Below, one piece after another: positions 1 to 8,020 of a stretch of DNA of 64,000 nt. How positions within the stretch are numbered: position 1 is the first letter of the stretch; each line of letters opens with the position of its first letter. The stretch lies in contig JAJDAF010000041.1 of the NCBI GenBank assembly GCA_029261995.1, positions 1 to 64,000 of the forward strand, read 5' to 3'. Position numbers and translations under genes: made by a program. The stretch comes from Candidatus Zhuqueibacterota bacterium (GTDB taxonomy: Bacteria; Zhuqueibacterota; Zhuqueibacteria; Oceanimicrobiales; Oceanimicrobiaceae). The notes below the pieces were generated by a model that saw only the letters and a list, made by a program, of their open reading frames with translations, was not told where the DNA came from and ran no database searches.

Positions 1-288
1 ATTCAGCTAAAGGCAAAACCAGTCTCCTTGACAGGGTCAATGCCCTACGATAAAATCCAGCCTCTAGCCTATCTACTCCGCGTCTAAGAAAATAAACGCG
101 GAATTAGGAACCTACAACTCTTATCATAACGTCTCCTTGTTGGTTTGCACTTCAGTGAAGCCATTCGGCAAACCATAAGTGTGCAGAAAACAAAGGCCCG
201 CCCTTGAAATAATCAGGTTCCAGGGACGACATGCATGGTCCCTGGAACCAAGGAGGTTACTACTCAGAAAAACGCGTAACAACCGTTT
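1..288. other. Intergenic region at window start
   Basis: No gene or RNA is recognised here. The only clear structure is the perfect hairpin at 216-249, annotated separately, which lies just past the stop of the minus-strand gene ending at 289. Confidence 0.5.
216..249 (-). terminator. Hairpin downstream of hydrolase-like gene
   Basis: A perfect 12-bp inverted repeat, GGTTCCAGGGAC at 216-227 and its complement at 238-249, with a 10-nt loop. It lies 40 bp past the stop of the minus-strand gene. No good T-run follows, so it may be an mRNA-end stabiliser or a palindromic repeat and not a classical intrinsic terminator. Confidence 0.5.
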
Positions 289-1893
289 CTAATTGGTGCC
301 GTCCCTCTCGATATCGACACCCAGTTGTTTGAGCATCTTGATGGAGTTATCTTTCGTTCCTTGCGAGGCATCCATTTTCAGTACTCTTTTGTAAGTTTGG
401 ATGGCAAGCTGTTTTTTGCCTACATTCATGTAGGCCTCGCCGAGGCTATCGGTTACGTTCGGGTCGCCCGGGTATTGCTCCAGAATCATCTTGAAGATGC
501 CAACCGCCTCATCAAAACGCTCCTTCCCCATCATGGTGTAGCCAAAGTTGTTCATGCCATTTGAAGTGAACATGACGTGGTCCGCATCATTTTTTTTGGC
601 GAGATCGACTGCGGCTTTGCCAGCCTCAAACCCTTTAGAATCGATGATGGTCATCAACTGTGTTTCGGTGAGTGGCACGGGCAGCGCTTTGCGCGAGACG
701 AACCCAAGCGCGCCTTTCTCGAAGCCATTCTCTTCCGGAGACCGGCCCAGAAACTTGCGCGCGGTGGCATCGTCTTTCAGATGTGCGTTCAAAAAATTCA
801 CAGCGTAACGGCAAACGGAATCGTACGCGTAGTCAATCCTGGCATAGTGATATTGCTCATCGTCATCAACCGGCTTGGCCATCGACAGGTTGAAATAGGA
901 AGAAAGAGAGATCCAGCGCACACCGGTCAAAGTCAGTTGCGCGGCGTCGGAGTACAGCAAATTATTCCAAAACGCGTGGTCCGAGGTGTTCGGCTGGCCG
1001 CGAAAATCCTCGCCCGGCTTGACGTGAAGGAGCGGCACTGTGATATTTCTGGGACGAAAATTGCCAAGACCCTTCATTATTTGCGGAGCCGCGCCGTCAG
1101 CGAAATTTCCATCAAGACTAATGACGGCTCGGATCTGAGGCTCGACCATAGCCAGGGTTGCCGCCGGAACAGCGCCATGCGCCCAGCCAGCAGTCGCAAC
1201 CCGGTCACGGTCAACGTTTGCTAGCTCTCGCATGAAGCCCTTGACAAACTGCAAATCCTGCACATTTGACATGACATCCTCCGCGGCAGGCCGGCGGTTC
1301 TGCCGGTCACTAACCCACTTGTTCGGCGTGCAGGCGACAACGTAACCGTTGCTGGCAAGATACTCGCACAGAACGGTGTTCAGATAAGCGCCACGACTCT
1401 CGCGCGGCGCATAGAGAACCAGCGGGAACTTGCCCGATTTCGTGTTGGCGTTCATTTTGGCGGTCGATTTCAGAGTGAGGGTTGCTCGCATCAAATCCTT
1501 CTTCGCCTGCCCGAGAAACGAGCGTTGGTTGATGAAGTTTTCGTCGAGTTGCTTTTTTTCGTCCACACTCAGCTCATGAAAATTGTCCCTGGTGCCATCC
1601 AGGTGAACGTAGTCCCGAAAGGTCATGGCCGTACCGCCACCGGATGCCGGGTACCAGATGGCAATCTGCATCGGACGCGGATTCTCCCGACGGATGATCC
1701 GCATGTCGTCATCGTAGTTCGGCTTGAAGCTGCGGCCGTAGTCGTAGACATGTTCCACTTTGAAGCCGACACTGTGTGGCCCCGGTGTGAGACTACCCTG
1801 CATATACTTGTCCGCCGAATGGAGCGACACGGCGAAACTCAGTATGAATGCGCCGACGAACATACTCGTTAGCCTACAATTGCTCGATATCAT
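289..1893 (-). CDS. Exported alpha/beta-hydrolase-like protein with C-terminal TPRs, nucleophile lost
   Basis: A 534-residue exported protein. An N-terminal hydrophobic segment (about residues 9-26) serves as signal peptide. Residues ~70-400 resemble the platelet-activating-factor acetylhydrolase/dienelactone hydrolase branch: a PLVLYAP strand near 158, an LASNGYVVA segment near 180, and a nucleophile-elbow region near 231-244. The elbow reads G236-W-A238-H-G240 where the family has G-x-S-x-G, so the catalytic Ser appears replaced by Ala. The C-terminal ~90 residues form two TPR-like units, suggesting protein binding. AGGAGG lies 5 nt before the ATG, fixing the start. The gene stands alone, divergent from the Rho-N-like gene. 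I infer a non-catalytic or altered envelope protein; the substrate is unknown. Confidence 0.7.
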   Translation of the reverse strand: MISSNCRLTSMFVGAFILSFAVSLHSADKYMQGSLTPGPHSVGFKVEHVYDYGRSFKPNYDDDMRIIRRENPRPMQIAIWYPASGGGTAMTFRDYVHLDGTRDNFHELSVDEKKQLDENFINQRSFLGQAKKDLMRATLTLKSTAKMNANTKSGKFPLVLYAPRESRGAYLNTVLCEYLASNGYVVACTPNKWVSDRQNRRPAAEDVMSNVQDLQFVKGFMRELANVDRDRVATAGWAHGAVPAATLAMVEPQIRAVISLDGNFADGAAPQIMKGLGNFRPRNITVPLLHVKPGEDFRGQPNTSDHAFWNNLLYSDAAQLTLTGVRWISLSSYFNLSMAKPVDDDEQYHYARIDYAYDSVCRYAVNFLNAHLKDDATARKFLGRSPEENGFEKGALGFVSRKALPVPLTETQLMTIIDSKGFEAGKAAVDLAKKNDADHVMFTSNGMNNFGYTMMGKERFDEAVGIFKMILEQYPGDPNVTDSLGEAYMNVGKKQLAIQTYKRVLKMDASQGTKDNSIKMLKQLGVDIERDGTN

Positions 1894-2123
1894 CTCAACC
1901 TCCTGCTGTTTGGGTGTAAACTGTGATTTTGGGCAGTATACGCGTTGCGCAAGGCAGGGATCACGACTTTGTGACGACTGACATTTTTTGTGACGAACAC
2001 CGCCCTCACCAACAAAACGATTTCGTCATTCCGCTTGAAAATGAAAATAGGGTCATCTATATTGCAGAAAGCTGATTCGTCATTGATCGTTTGTTCCACT
2101 CACTCAAACGAAAGGAGTTCAAC
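1894..2123. other. Divergent intergenic region
   Basis: It separates two divergent genes and must hold their promoters. Short GTGACG-type repeats are visible near 1965-2000 (GTGACGACTGACATTTTTTG and GTGACGAACA). I cannot define promoter boxes with confidence. Confidence 0.35.
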
Positions 2124-2447
2124 ATGCCGCACACCTTCGAAGAACTCAAAAAAAAGACGGTAGCAGAGCTGAAAGTGATCGCCAAAGATATTGACCACGA
2201 GGCGGTCAAAGGCTACACACAGCTCAACAAAGACCATCTCATCGTTGCCATCTGTGCCGCGCTGAACATCGACCATCACGTTCACCACGAGGTGAAAGGC
2301 ATTGACAAGGCCTCCATCAAAGCCAAAATCCGGGAACTTAAAAAGAACCGGGATGCAGCAATCTCAGCTCACGACCCGATGAAGCTGAAAGACGCTCGCA
2401 AGCACATTAAGAGTCTGAAGAAAAAGCTGCGGCGTGCCATGGTTTGA
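2124..2447 (+). CDS. Small Rho-N/SAP-like basic protein
   Basis: A 107-residue protein. The N-terminal ~45 residues (KKTVAELKVIAKDI followed by QLNKDHLIVAI) match the helix-extended-helix pattern of the Rho termination factor N-terminal domain, a small fold that binds nucleic acid. The rest is lysine/arginine-rich and helical, ending in KSLKKKLRRAMV. I chose the ATG at 2124 because AAAGGAG lies 6 nt upstream; an in-frame ATG at 2091 lacks a site. The His-rich patch near residues 50-56 (HHVHHE) is unusual. No operon partner. A nucleic-acid-binding role is inferred from the fold alone; a chromatin-like or RNA-binding protein is possible. Confidence 0.6.
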   Translation: MPHTFEELKKKTVAELKVIAKDIDHEAVKGYTQLNKDHLIVAICAALNIDHHVHHEVKGIDKASIKAKIRELKKNRDAAISAHDPMKLKDARKHIKSLKKKLRRAMV

Positions 2448-2473
2448 TATCAGAGCGCCAGATTTGAGGTACG

Positions 2474-2536
2474 CAAATCCCGGCAGTCGAAATTCCACGC
2501 AAAGAGGTTGTTTGGAATTTGCGATGCCGGGATTTG
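2474..2536. terminator. Two-tier palindrome between convergent genes
   Basis: An interrupted palindrome: a 12-bp outer stem (CAAATCCCGGCA at 2474-2485 with 2525-2536), symmetric 4-nt internal loops, an 8-bp inner stem (2490-2497 with 2513-2520) and a 15-nt loop. It lies between the Rho-N-like gene and the convergent LytTR regulator, so a bidirectional terminator is the simplest reading. Confidence 0.65.
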
Positions 2537-2564
2537 ATTTTTGGGCAAAGGCAGGGGCTGGCTG

Positions 2565-3341
2565 CTAGCTCGGGCGGGTGTTGTTGAACGCTTCGACAAT
2601 CGTCTCTTTGTAGGAGCGGCTCGATATCAACTCATGACCGTTTCTGAGTATAAACTTATATTCATTTCCCTGCAGATACTTCAGATGTCTTACATAAGTC
2701 AGATTGACAAGGTAGCTGCGATGAATGCGCAAAAAACGGTCGGGGTCGAGCTTGGCTTCCATAGCATTCATGGTCATGCGATAGAGAAACTTGCGGGTTT
2801 CAAGATTTAGCGTGATGTAATTGCCTTCTGTTTCCATCCAATAGACTTCGTCCACGGGAACCTGAACCAGCCGGCCGCCATCCTTCAGCTTGATGGCGCT
2901 GAGGTACTCGGTGTCGTCCTGGCGGTAGTCATCCAGCAAACCAAGCAGGCGCTGGTTGAAGTCCTCGGACTTCTTCAGCTTGATCATCGACTTGGCTCGC
3001 GTCACGGCTTCGTCAAAACGTTCCTGGTCGAACGGTTTCAGAAGATAATCGATGGCATGCACTTCAAAAGCTTGCAGCGCATATTTGTCGTAGGCGGTGG
3101 CAAAGACAATCATCGGCTTGTAACTCAGATTCAGCCTGGAGATGACCTTGAAGCCATCCATGTCCGGCATTTGTATATCGAGAAAAATGAGCTCGGGTCG
3201 CTTCTTCTCGATAAACTCGATAGTTTCTTGGCCGTTGCGGCACTGGCCGATGAGGTAGATGTCGTCGTGCGGTTTCAGGAGGTTGACAATTCGGGTCCGA
3301 GCCAAGGGTTCATCATCGACGATGAGTGTTCTGATTTGCAT
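2565..3341 (-). CDS. LytTR-family response regulator
   Basis: A 258-residue two-component response regulator. The N-terminal receiver domain has the acidic pair (VDDEP, near residue 9) and the phospho-acceptor Asp in LIFLDIQMPDMDGF. The C-terminal ~100 residues form a LytTR DNA-binding domain (from about DEVYWMETEGNYITL through LRIHRSYLVN to RSYKETI), which binds direct repeats upstream of target promoters. The ATG at 3341 is used; a GTG three codons upstream is an alternative. It lies 14 bp downstream of the sensor kinase gene, so the two are one operon and almost certainly cognate. Targets are unknown. A paralogous pair is at 25541-27407. Confidence 0.92.
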   Translation of the reverse strand: MQIRTLIVDDEPLARTRIVNLLKPHDDIYLIGQCRNGQETIEFIEKKRPELIFLDIQMPDMDGFKVISRLNLSYKPMIVFATAYDKYALQAFEVHAIDYLLKPFDQERFDEAVTRAKSMIKLKKSEDFNQRLLGLLDDYRQDDTEYLSAIKLKDGGRLVQVPVDEVYWMETEGNYITLNLETRKFLYRMTMNAMEAKLDPDRFLRIHRSYLVNLTYVRHLKYLQGNEYKFILRNGHELISSRSYKETIVEAFNNTRPS

Positions 3342-3355
3342 GATTCCCACGCAGC

Positions 3356-4471
3356 CTAACTTTTCTCTGCCTCGTACGGCATTACAATCGTGGCCACGAA
3401 ACCAGTTTTCCCTTGTGAGTCGAATCTGAATTCAAAATTATCCGGATAGAGTTGGGCGAGACGTTTTTGCACATTTTTCAAGCCAATGCCGCCATGGTCA
3501 AGAACCTGGCCAGGATCCTTGACGCCGTGGCCATCGTCTCCTACCACCAACTCGAGACGACCGTTGCTGCGCCGGCTGGTCACTTTGATTTTGCCGCAAT
3601 CGGTTCGTTTCGAAAACCCGTGTTTGATGGCATTCTCCACCAGCGGCTGCAGAATCAGATTGGGGACGCGCGCTTTCAAGGTGTCGTTCGGAATATCGTA
3701 CTCCACCTGCAAACGGTCACGGAAGCGGGTTTGCTCAATGTCGAGGTAGCTTCGGATATACTTGAGTTCATCTTTCAGCGAGATGGTGTGCTTCTGGTCT
3801 TGCTCGAGAATTGAACGCAAAAGGTAGCCGATCTGCGAAACCATCTTCTGCGCACGCTCGACATTCTCGTCCATCAACGAAGCAATGGTATGCAGGGTGT
3901 TGAACAGAAAGTGTGGGTGAAGCTGCATTTTCAGAGCGCGGAGTTGCGCGTTGTTCAGCTCGTTTTCCATGCGCACCAATTCGAGCTGTTTCTGCTGGAA
4001 CCTTCTGTAATAGTCCGCTGCCAAAAAGACGCCGACAAAAATCCAGTAGATGATAAAACTGCTGAAAACATTGATGAAAATCGAACCCAGGGTGTGGTCG
4101 TTCACTCCACCGATCCAGCGTCCTTCTTTGACAAAATAAACGCAGAACAACATTAGCGAAGAGAGCACGCGGTGCGCGAAAGCCAAAACGACGCTCAGCC
4201 CGACATGTCCGGCAACCTTGCCCGGGGTGATGCGCCGGCCCAGGGTAAATGCGCGAGACAGGCGAAAAATCAACGGGCAAAAGGCCGTCCAAAGCAGGTA
4301 GCCACAGAGAGTATTCGTGGCAATAAAGAACCAGCCAAAGTCGTAATCGGCCCGGCTGTACGAATAGCTGACATACTCCTGCAGGATAAAAACCACGCTC
4401 GCCAGGAGCATGGTAAAAAAAACATAGCGATAGGGAATCGATTTCCCAGAGTTGAGATTTTTGGGGCTCAT
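3356..4471 (-). CDS. LytS-type sensor histidine kinase
   Basis: A 371-residue inner-membrane histidine kinase of the LytS/YehU (His_kinase) class. About four transmembrane helices fill the first ~165 residues. The cytoplasmic part has the family H-box (QLHPHFLFNTLHTIASL), the N-box (LILQPLVENAIKHGF) and the G-box (GDDGHG, then GIGLKNVQKRL). No periplasmic sensor domain is evident, so the membrane helices probably sense. I chose the ATG at 4471 with AGGAAAG upstream; a longer frame to 4546 lacks a site and adds a basic non-helical leader. It is transcribed with the LytTR regulator downstream and is its presumed partner. Confidence 0.9.
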   Translation of the reverse strand: MSPKNLNSGKSIPYRYVFFTMLLASVVFILQEYVSYSYSRADYDFGWFFIATNTLCGYLLWTAFCPLIFRLSRAFTLGRRITPGKVAGHVGLSVVLAFAHRVLSSLMLFCVYFVKEGRWIGGVNDHTLGSIFINVFSSFIIYWIFVGVFLAADYYRRFQQKQLELVRMENELNNAQLRALKMQLHPHFLFNTLHTIASLMDENVERAQKMVSQIGYLLRSILEQDQKHTISLKDELKYIRSYLDIEQTRFRDRLQVEYDIPNDTLKARVPNLILQPLVENAIKHGFSKRTDCGKIKVTSRRSNGRLELVVGDDGHGVKDPGQVLDHGGIGLKNVQKRLAQLYPDNFEFRFDSQGKTGFVATIVMPYEAEKS

Positions 4472-4694
4472 TGCGACTTTCCTGGGTTTTCTCCAAGTGT
4501 CAATATAGTCGTTGATTGCACGGCGCGCAACTGATTTTGTGACCACGGGTAGCGCGGAATATCCATTCCGGACTCTCTGTTGTTATATGTGGTAGCGGTG
4601 GTTACCCTACGGCCACCGACAAAATTGAAAATCTTAACCCGGACTCGCCCTGCACAAGCCGGGCGATTCAAACAACCGAAAATCCAGAATCGCA
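4472..4694. other. Divergent intergenic region before the DUF3179 pair
   Basis: It must carry promoters for the minus-strand kinase operon and the plus-strand DUF3179 operon. No promoter boxes or operators could be assigned with confidence. Confidence 0.35.
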
Positions 4695-5477
4695 ATGTTC
4701 ACATTCAAATTACTTTCCAGAATTACGCCCTCCATTATTCTGCTCTGTTTGCTCGTGGCCGCTGCCTTTGGTCTGAGCGGCTGCGATGACTCCATTGTCC
4801 TGGTCGATTTGCGCGAGGACATTGACCCGGTCGATGGACCCGTGGACGACCCACCCGACGAGCCAACCGACAGACCGGACAGCAGCGATACTAAAATCGT
4901 CATTACAGACAGGACTGGCAAAAGCTGGGACGTCACTCACGCCGTGCTGGAATACGGCTTCGACCCGGATGGCTTTCAGTTTGGCATCGGTCCGCATGCC
5001 ATCCAGCCGATCATGCGACCCGAGATGCTGTGCAAAACCGATGCCGGTTACCCGAGTGCTGCCAACGGCATGCTGGTTATGGGAGTCGAACTCAACGGCG
5101 CGGTCCGGGCTTACCCGCTAACGGTCATGAGCCGGCACGAGGTGGCGATTGAAAAATTCGGCGAAGCCCATGTCGCGGTCGCATACTGACCGCTGGTGAG
5201 ATTGGCTGCCGTGTACAGCCGGGAAATTGACGGCCAGGTGCTCATCCTGTCAGCGAGCGGATGGACCTACCGTAACACCTTCGTGCTCTACGACCACGAG
5301 ACCGAAAGCATTTGGTACCACCTGGAGGGCGAGGACGAGCTTACCTGTATCAGCGGCCACTGGCAAGACCGAAAATTGCCGGAAATGGGCGCCACCACCA
5401 CTCGGTGGTCCAACTGGAAGAAAGATCACTCCGAAACAAAATTCCTCAACGCCAACGCCATCAAGACCGGGAACTGA
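4695..5477 (+). CDS. DUF3179 lipoprotein, predicted selenoprotein (in-frame TGA at 5187)
   Basis: Read through TGA 5187-5189, this encodes 260 residues. The N-terminus is a lipoprotein signal (membrane helix, lipobox LSGC), followed by a Pro/Asp-rich linker and a DUF3179 domain: GVELNGAVRAYPL, HVAVAY-U165-PLV, VYSREIDGQVLILSASGWTY, VLYDHETESIWY and the C-terminal W-S-N-W segment. DUF3179 proteins normally have Cys in the motif Y-C-P-L; here the codon is TGA and the frame stays open for 95 more codons of family sequence. A hairpin lies 14 nt past the TGA. I read it as selenocysteine. TGA ends the gene itself at 5475, so the codon is not simply reassigned. The protein would be anchored on the periplasmic side, with a likely thiol/selenol role; the substrate is unknown. 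Two bp separate it from its paralog. Confidence 0.8.
5187..5220 (+). promoter_or_regulatory. Predicted bacterial SECIS, copy 1
   Basis: TGA at 5187-5189 is followed after 14 nt by a 5-bp stem GGCTG (5204-5208)/CAGCC (5216-5220) around the 7-nt loop CCGTGTA. The loop begins 19 nt after the TGA, close to the spacing in E. coli fdhF. The loop differs from the commonest bacterial pattern, which has a G in its first two positions. Confidence 0.55.
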
Positions 5478-5479
5478 CC

Positions 5480-6241
5480 ATGGGTGCAAAGGCCAGCCTA
5501 ATCCTGCATCTGGCGCTTTGCGCCATCAGCCTGTCTGCTTTATCCTGTGAAGATTCCATTGTGTTGGTCGATCTAAGCGCTCCGGAACCACCGGATGATC
5601 CGGACCCCGATACTGACGACCCACCGGACGTGAGGCCACCGACAACCAGAGTCGTGGTTTCGGGAGACACGATTTTTGTCGTCGATCGCACCGGCAAACA
5701 CTGGGATGTGACCCATGCGGCCAACCAGTATGGCTTCGAGCCGGAAGGGTTCGAGTTCGGCCTGGGCCCCAATGCCATCAAACCCATCATGTACCCGGTG
5801 ATGCTTTGCGCCGGGGATGCCGGCTTCCCTTTGCGCGAAGAAGACGAGTTGATCATGGGCGTGAATCTCAACAAGTTGACAAGAGCCTACCCCCTGCCGA
5901 TTATGAGCAAGCGTGAAGTTGTGAATGAAGTGTTCGGGGATGCCCATGTCGCGGTCGCGTACTGACCGCTGGTGAACCTGGCTGCCGTGTACAGCCGCGA
6001 GCTTGGGGACCAAATCCTGACGTTTGTTTCAAGCGGCTGGACCTATCGCCGGACATTCGTGCTCTACGACCGGGAAACCGAAAGCATGTGGTACCATCTA
6101 CGGGGAGAATCGCAGCTAACCTGCATCAGCGGGCCGCTGGCAGACAACAAGTTGGATGAGTTTGAGTCCACGGTCACACGCTGGAACTACTGGCTGAAAA
6201 CATTCCCTCAATCGAAATTCCTGAAGACACCGGAAGACTGA
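5480..6241 (+). CDS. DUF3179 lipoprotein, predicted selenoprotein (in-frame TGA at 5963)
   Basis: The tandem paralog of the preceding gene, 253 residues when TGA 5963-5965 is read as selenocysteine (U162). It has a lipoprotein signal ending in SALSC, the same EDSIVLVDL start of the mature protein, a Pro/Asp-rich linker (DDPDPDTDDPP), then DUF3179: GVNLNKLTRAYPL, HVAVAY-U-PLV, VYSREL, SGWTYRRTFVLYDRETESMWY, and a terminal W-N-Y-W segment. The TGA sits at exactly the same family position as in the first copy, and 91 codons follow. Start ATG lies 2 bp after the first gene's stop, so the two are co-transcribed. Duplication evidently preserved the TGA, which argues against a random nonsense mutation. 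Stop is TGA 6239-6241. Confidence 0.8.
5963..5996 (+). promoter_or_regulatory. Predicted bacterial SECIS, copy 2
   Basis: Same arrangement as at 5187: 14 nt after TGA 5963-5965 comes GGCTG (5980-5984), loop CCGTGTA (5985-5991), CAGCC (5992-5996). Stem and loop are identical to copy 1, while the bases just outside the stem differ between copies. Confidence 0.55.
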
Positions 6242-6252
6242 CACAGCCCGAA

Positions 6253-7173
6253 TCACTTCTCAAAGATAACTCCCACAGAATACACAGAGCCCGCGACAGT
6301 ATTCTTGCCGGCGTAGATGTGAATCAATTCGCCTTGCAACGACCAATTCCTGTTAAGAGAAAAACTGACCGAGGGGTTGACCTTGAAGATGTCCTGGTCG
6401 CCCACAATGATATTCGGCAGCGCGCCGCCACCGCCGGGCAGAGGCGAAACCACCGGCTGGCCCACCAGGTCCGGAGGGGTAATCGTGGATTTCACGCCCT
6501 CGAACACGAATTTGAGAAAAAGCCGGCCGACAGTGTAGCCGGTCTCCGCCTGCATCACAACCTGGTCGTGCAGTTCATCACTGCGCAATCGATAGCCGAG
6601 CCTGGCGGTGATGTAGGCCGGCAACGGGTACAGGCTTTTCCCCAAAAGCAGATCTGCTTCGAGATCGATGTCGCCGGTGCCAAGCGGCGAACCATCATCC
6701 GCCGGCTGTTCTTCATAGCCCAGGGGAACCTTGACGCCACCTTGCACGGAGACCGCCCACGGGCCATTTATCAGGCCGTACTTTCCGAGCAGGGAGAAGT
6801 CGCCAACACCGGTTGTATAGAGAGTTGCGATGCGCGCCAGGACGCCGCCGCCAACCAGTTCCGTGCGTTTCGAACGCAGAATCTTGAAGGGCAGCTTGCC
6901 AATCAACGTCAGCCGGTCGGAGAGTCCATATTCGGCATAAGCTCTGATGGCAAACTCCCGGAACGAGGTATCGCGGTAGATGATTCGCTCCTGGAAGATG
7001 TCCAGCCGGTCGCCTTCGTGGTTGAACTCTTTGCTGGTGTGGAAGAAGCTGGAGGACAGCTTCAGGTAGAGGCCTTGTTTCTTTAGCGGCCAGGCGCCCG
7101 CCATTGCTTTCGAGCTATTTCCGGCAATCATCAGGACGACCGCCAGGACCGCAGTCATGCGCATTTTTCTCAT
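6253..7173 (-). CDS. Putative outer-membrane beta-barrel protein
   Basis: A 306-residue exported protein. It has a signal peptide (basic start, hydrophobic stretch, probably cut after about residue 25). The mature part is a run of alternating amphipathic strands rich in aromatic and Gly residues (GLYLKLSSSFFHTS, YGLSDRLTLIGKLPF, YGLINGPWAVSVQGGVKVPLGYE, ITARLGYRL), ending in a strand that closes with VGVIFEK. This is the pattern of a 12-14-strand outer-membrane barrel; similar proteins are annotated as transporters or MetA-like. The gene converges on the DUF3179 pair with 11 bp between stops and appears monocistronic. Substrate unknown. Confidence 0.65.
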   Translation of the reverse strand: MRKMRMTAVLAVVLMIAGNSSKAMAGAWPLKKQGLYLKLSSSFFHTSKEFNHEGDRLDIFQERIIYRDTSFREFAIRAYAEYGLSDRLTLIGKLPFKILRSKRTELVGGGVLARIATLYTTGVGDFSLLGKYGLINGPWAVSVQGGVKVPLGYEEQPADDGSPLGTGDIDLEADLLLGKSLYPLPAYITARLGYRLRSDELHDQVVMQAETGYTVGRLFLKFVFEGVKSTITPPDLVGQPVVSPLPGGGGALPNIIVGDQDIFKVNPSVSFSLNRNWSLQGELIHIYAGKNTVAGSVYSVGVIFEK

Positions 7174-7323
7174 CAGGCTTCTTTCGGGAGTAGTTGGACA
7201 GGAATCGATTATTATGGTACAACACGTGGCCGCGGGTGCGATATTCCCGCGAATCGCGAGTCTGAAAGCTGTGGCAGGCAGAAAACGCTTGCATTTGGGG
7301 CAGTCGTCACCTATTATTTGGCT

Positions 7324-7932
7324 ATGCAGATCGCACTAAACCTGACGTTGCCCGCGTGGATTCCCGCTCTGATCGAGTCACACGCCGGGCTATTCGATAG
7401 CGACGAGGACAAGATGCGGCTGGCCATCGAGCTTTCGCGGGAGAACGTTGCGCGCCAGACCGGCGGACCGTTCGGCGCCGCGATCTTTGAAGAGAATACC
7501 AACACGCTGGTGTCAGTCGGGGTCAATGCCGTCGTCGCTGAGAACCTTTCGATAGCCCACGCCGAGACCATTGCAACCATGCTGGCGCAGAAGAAGCTCG
7601 GGACCTTTGACCTGGCGCAATCCCCGGACCACAAATACGCGCTTTACAGCAGCGGCCAGCCCTGCATCATGTGCTATGGCGTGACCTGGTGGAGCGGCAT
7701 CACCAGGCTGGTGTGCGCCGCGCGCAGCGAAGACATCGAGAGCCTCACGGACTTTAAAGAAGGGCCGCTGCCGGATAAATGGCCGCAACAATTGGCGCAC
7801 CGCGAAGGCCTGCCGGAAATCGAAGTGGTGCAGGACGTCTTGCGCGAGGAGGCCTGCGCCATTCTGAGGGAATACACCGCTTCCGGCCTGCCGGTTTATA
7901 ACGCCGGCGGCAGCACTGCAATTGATGATTAG
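7324..7932 (+). CDS. Cytidine/guanine deaminase-fold nucleoside deaminase
   Basis: A 202-residue zinc-dependent deaminase of the CDA/GuaD/TadA superfamily. The zinc site is complete: H79-A-E81 (metal His and catalytic Glu) and P113-C114-I-M-C117 (metal Cys pair). GGPFGAAIFE near residue 47 is the usual substrate-loop strand. It is longer than bacterial guanine deaminase (~155 residues) because of an N-terminal extension and a longer C-terminus, so the exact substrate is uncertain. The ATG at 7324 is used; a TTG two codons upstream is an alternative, and neither has a strong ribosome site. It stands alone, just before the minisatellite. Confidence 0.8.
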   Translation: MQIALNLTLPAWIPALIESHAGLFDSDEDKMRLAIELSRENVARQTGGPFGAAIFEENTNTLVSVGVNAVVAENLSIAHAETIATMLAQKKLGTFDLAQSPDHKYALYSSGQPCIMCYGVTWWSGITRLVCAARSEDIESLTDFKEGPLPDKWPQQLAHREGLPEIEVVQDVLREEACAILREYTASGLPVYNAGGSTAIDD

Positions 7933-8020
7933 ATAGTCACCCACCCCGCAAATCTCACCCAGATTCACATCACAGCAAACAGTTCTGATTAGTAGCTCCG
8001 CCGATCCGGGAGGTTGAAGG

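Noticed and set aside
4695-5189. DUF3179 genes as pseudogenes cut by a nonsense mutation
   Set aside because: Both paralogs keep a long, conserved, in-frame sequence after the TGA, so decay is unlikely, although not excluded without genome-wide sel genes.
4695-6241. TGA read as tryptophan (alternative genetic code)
   Set aside because: TGA is the normal stop of both DUF3179 genes and of many other genes here (hsdM, hsdS, GxxExxY), and the family has Cys and not Trp at this position.
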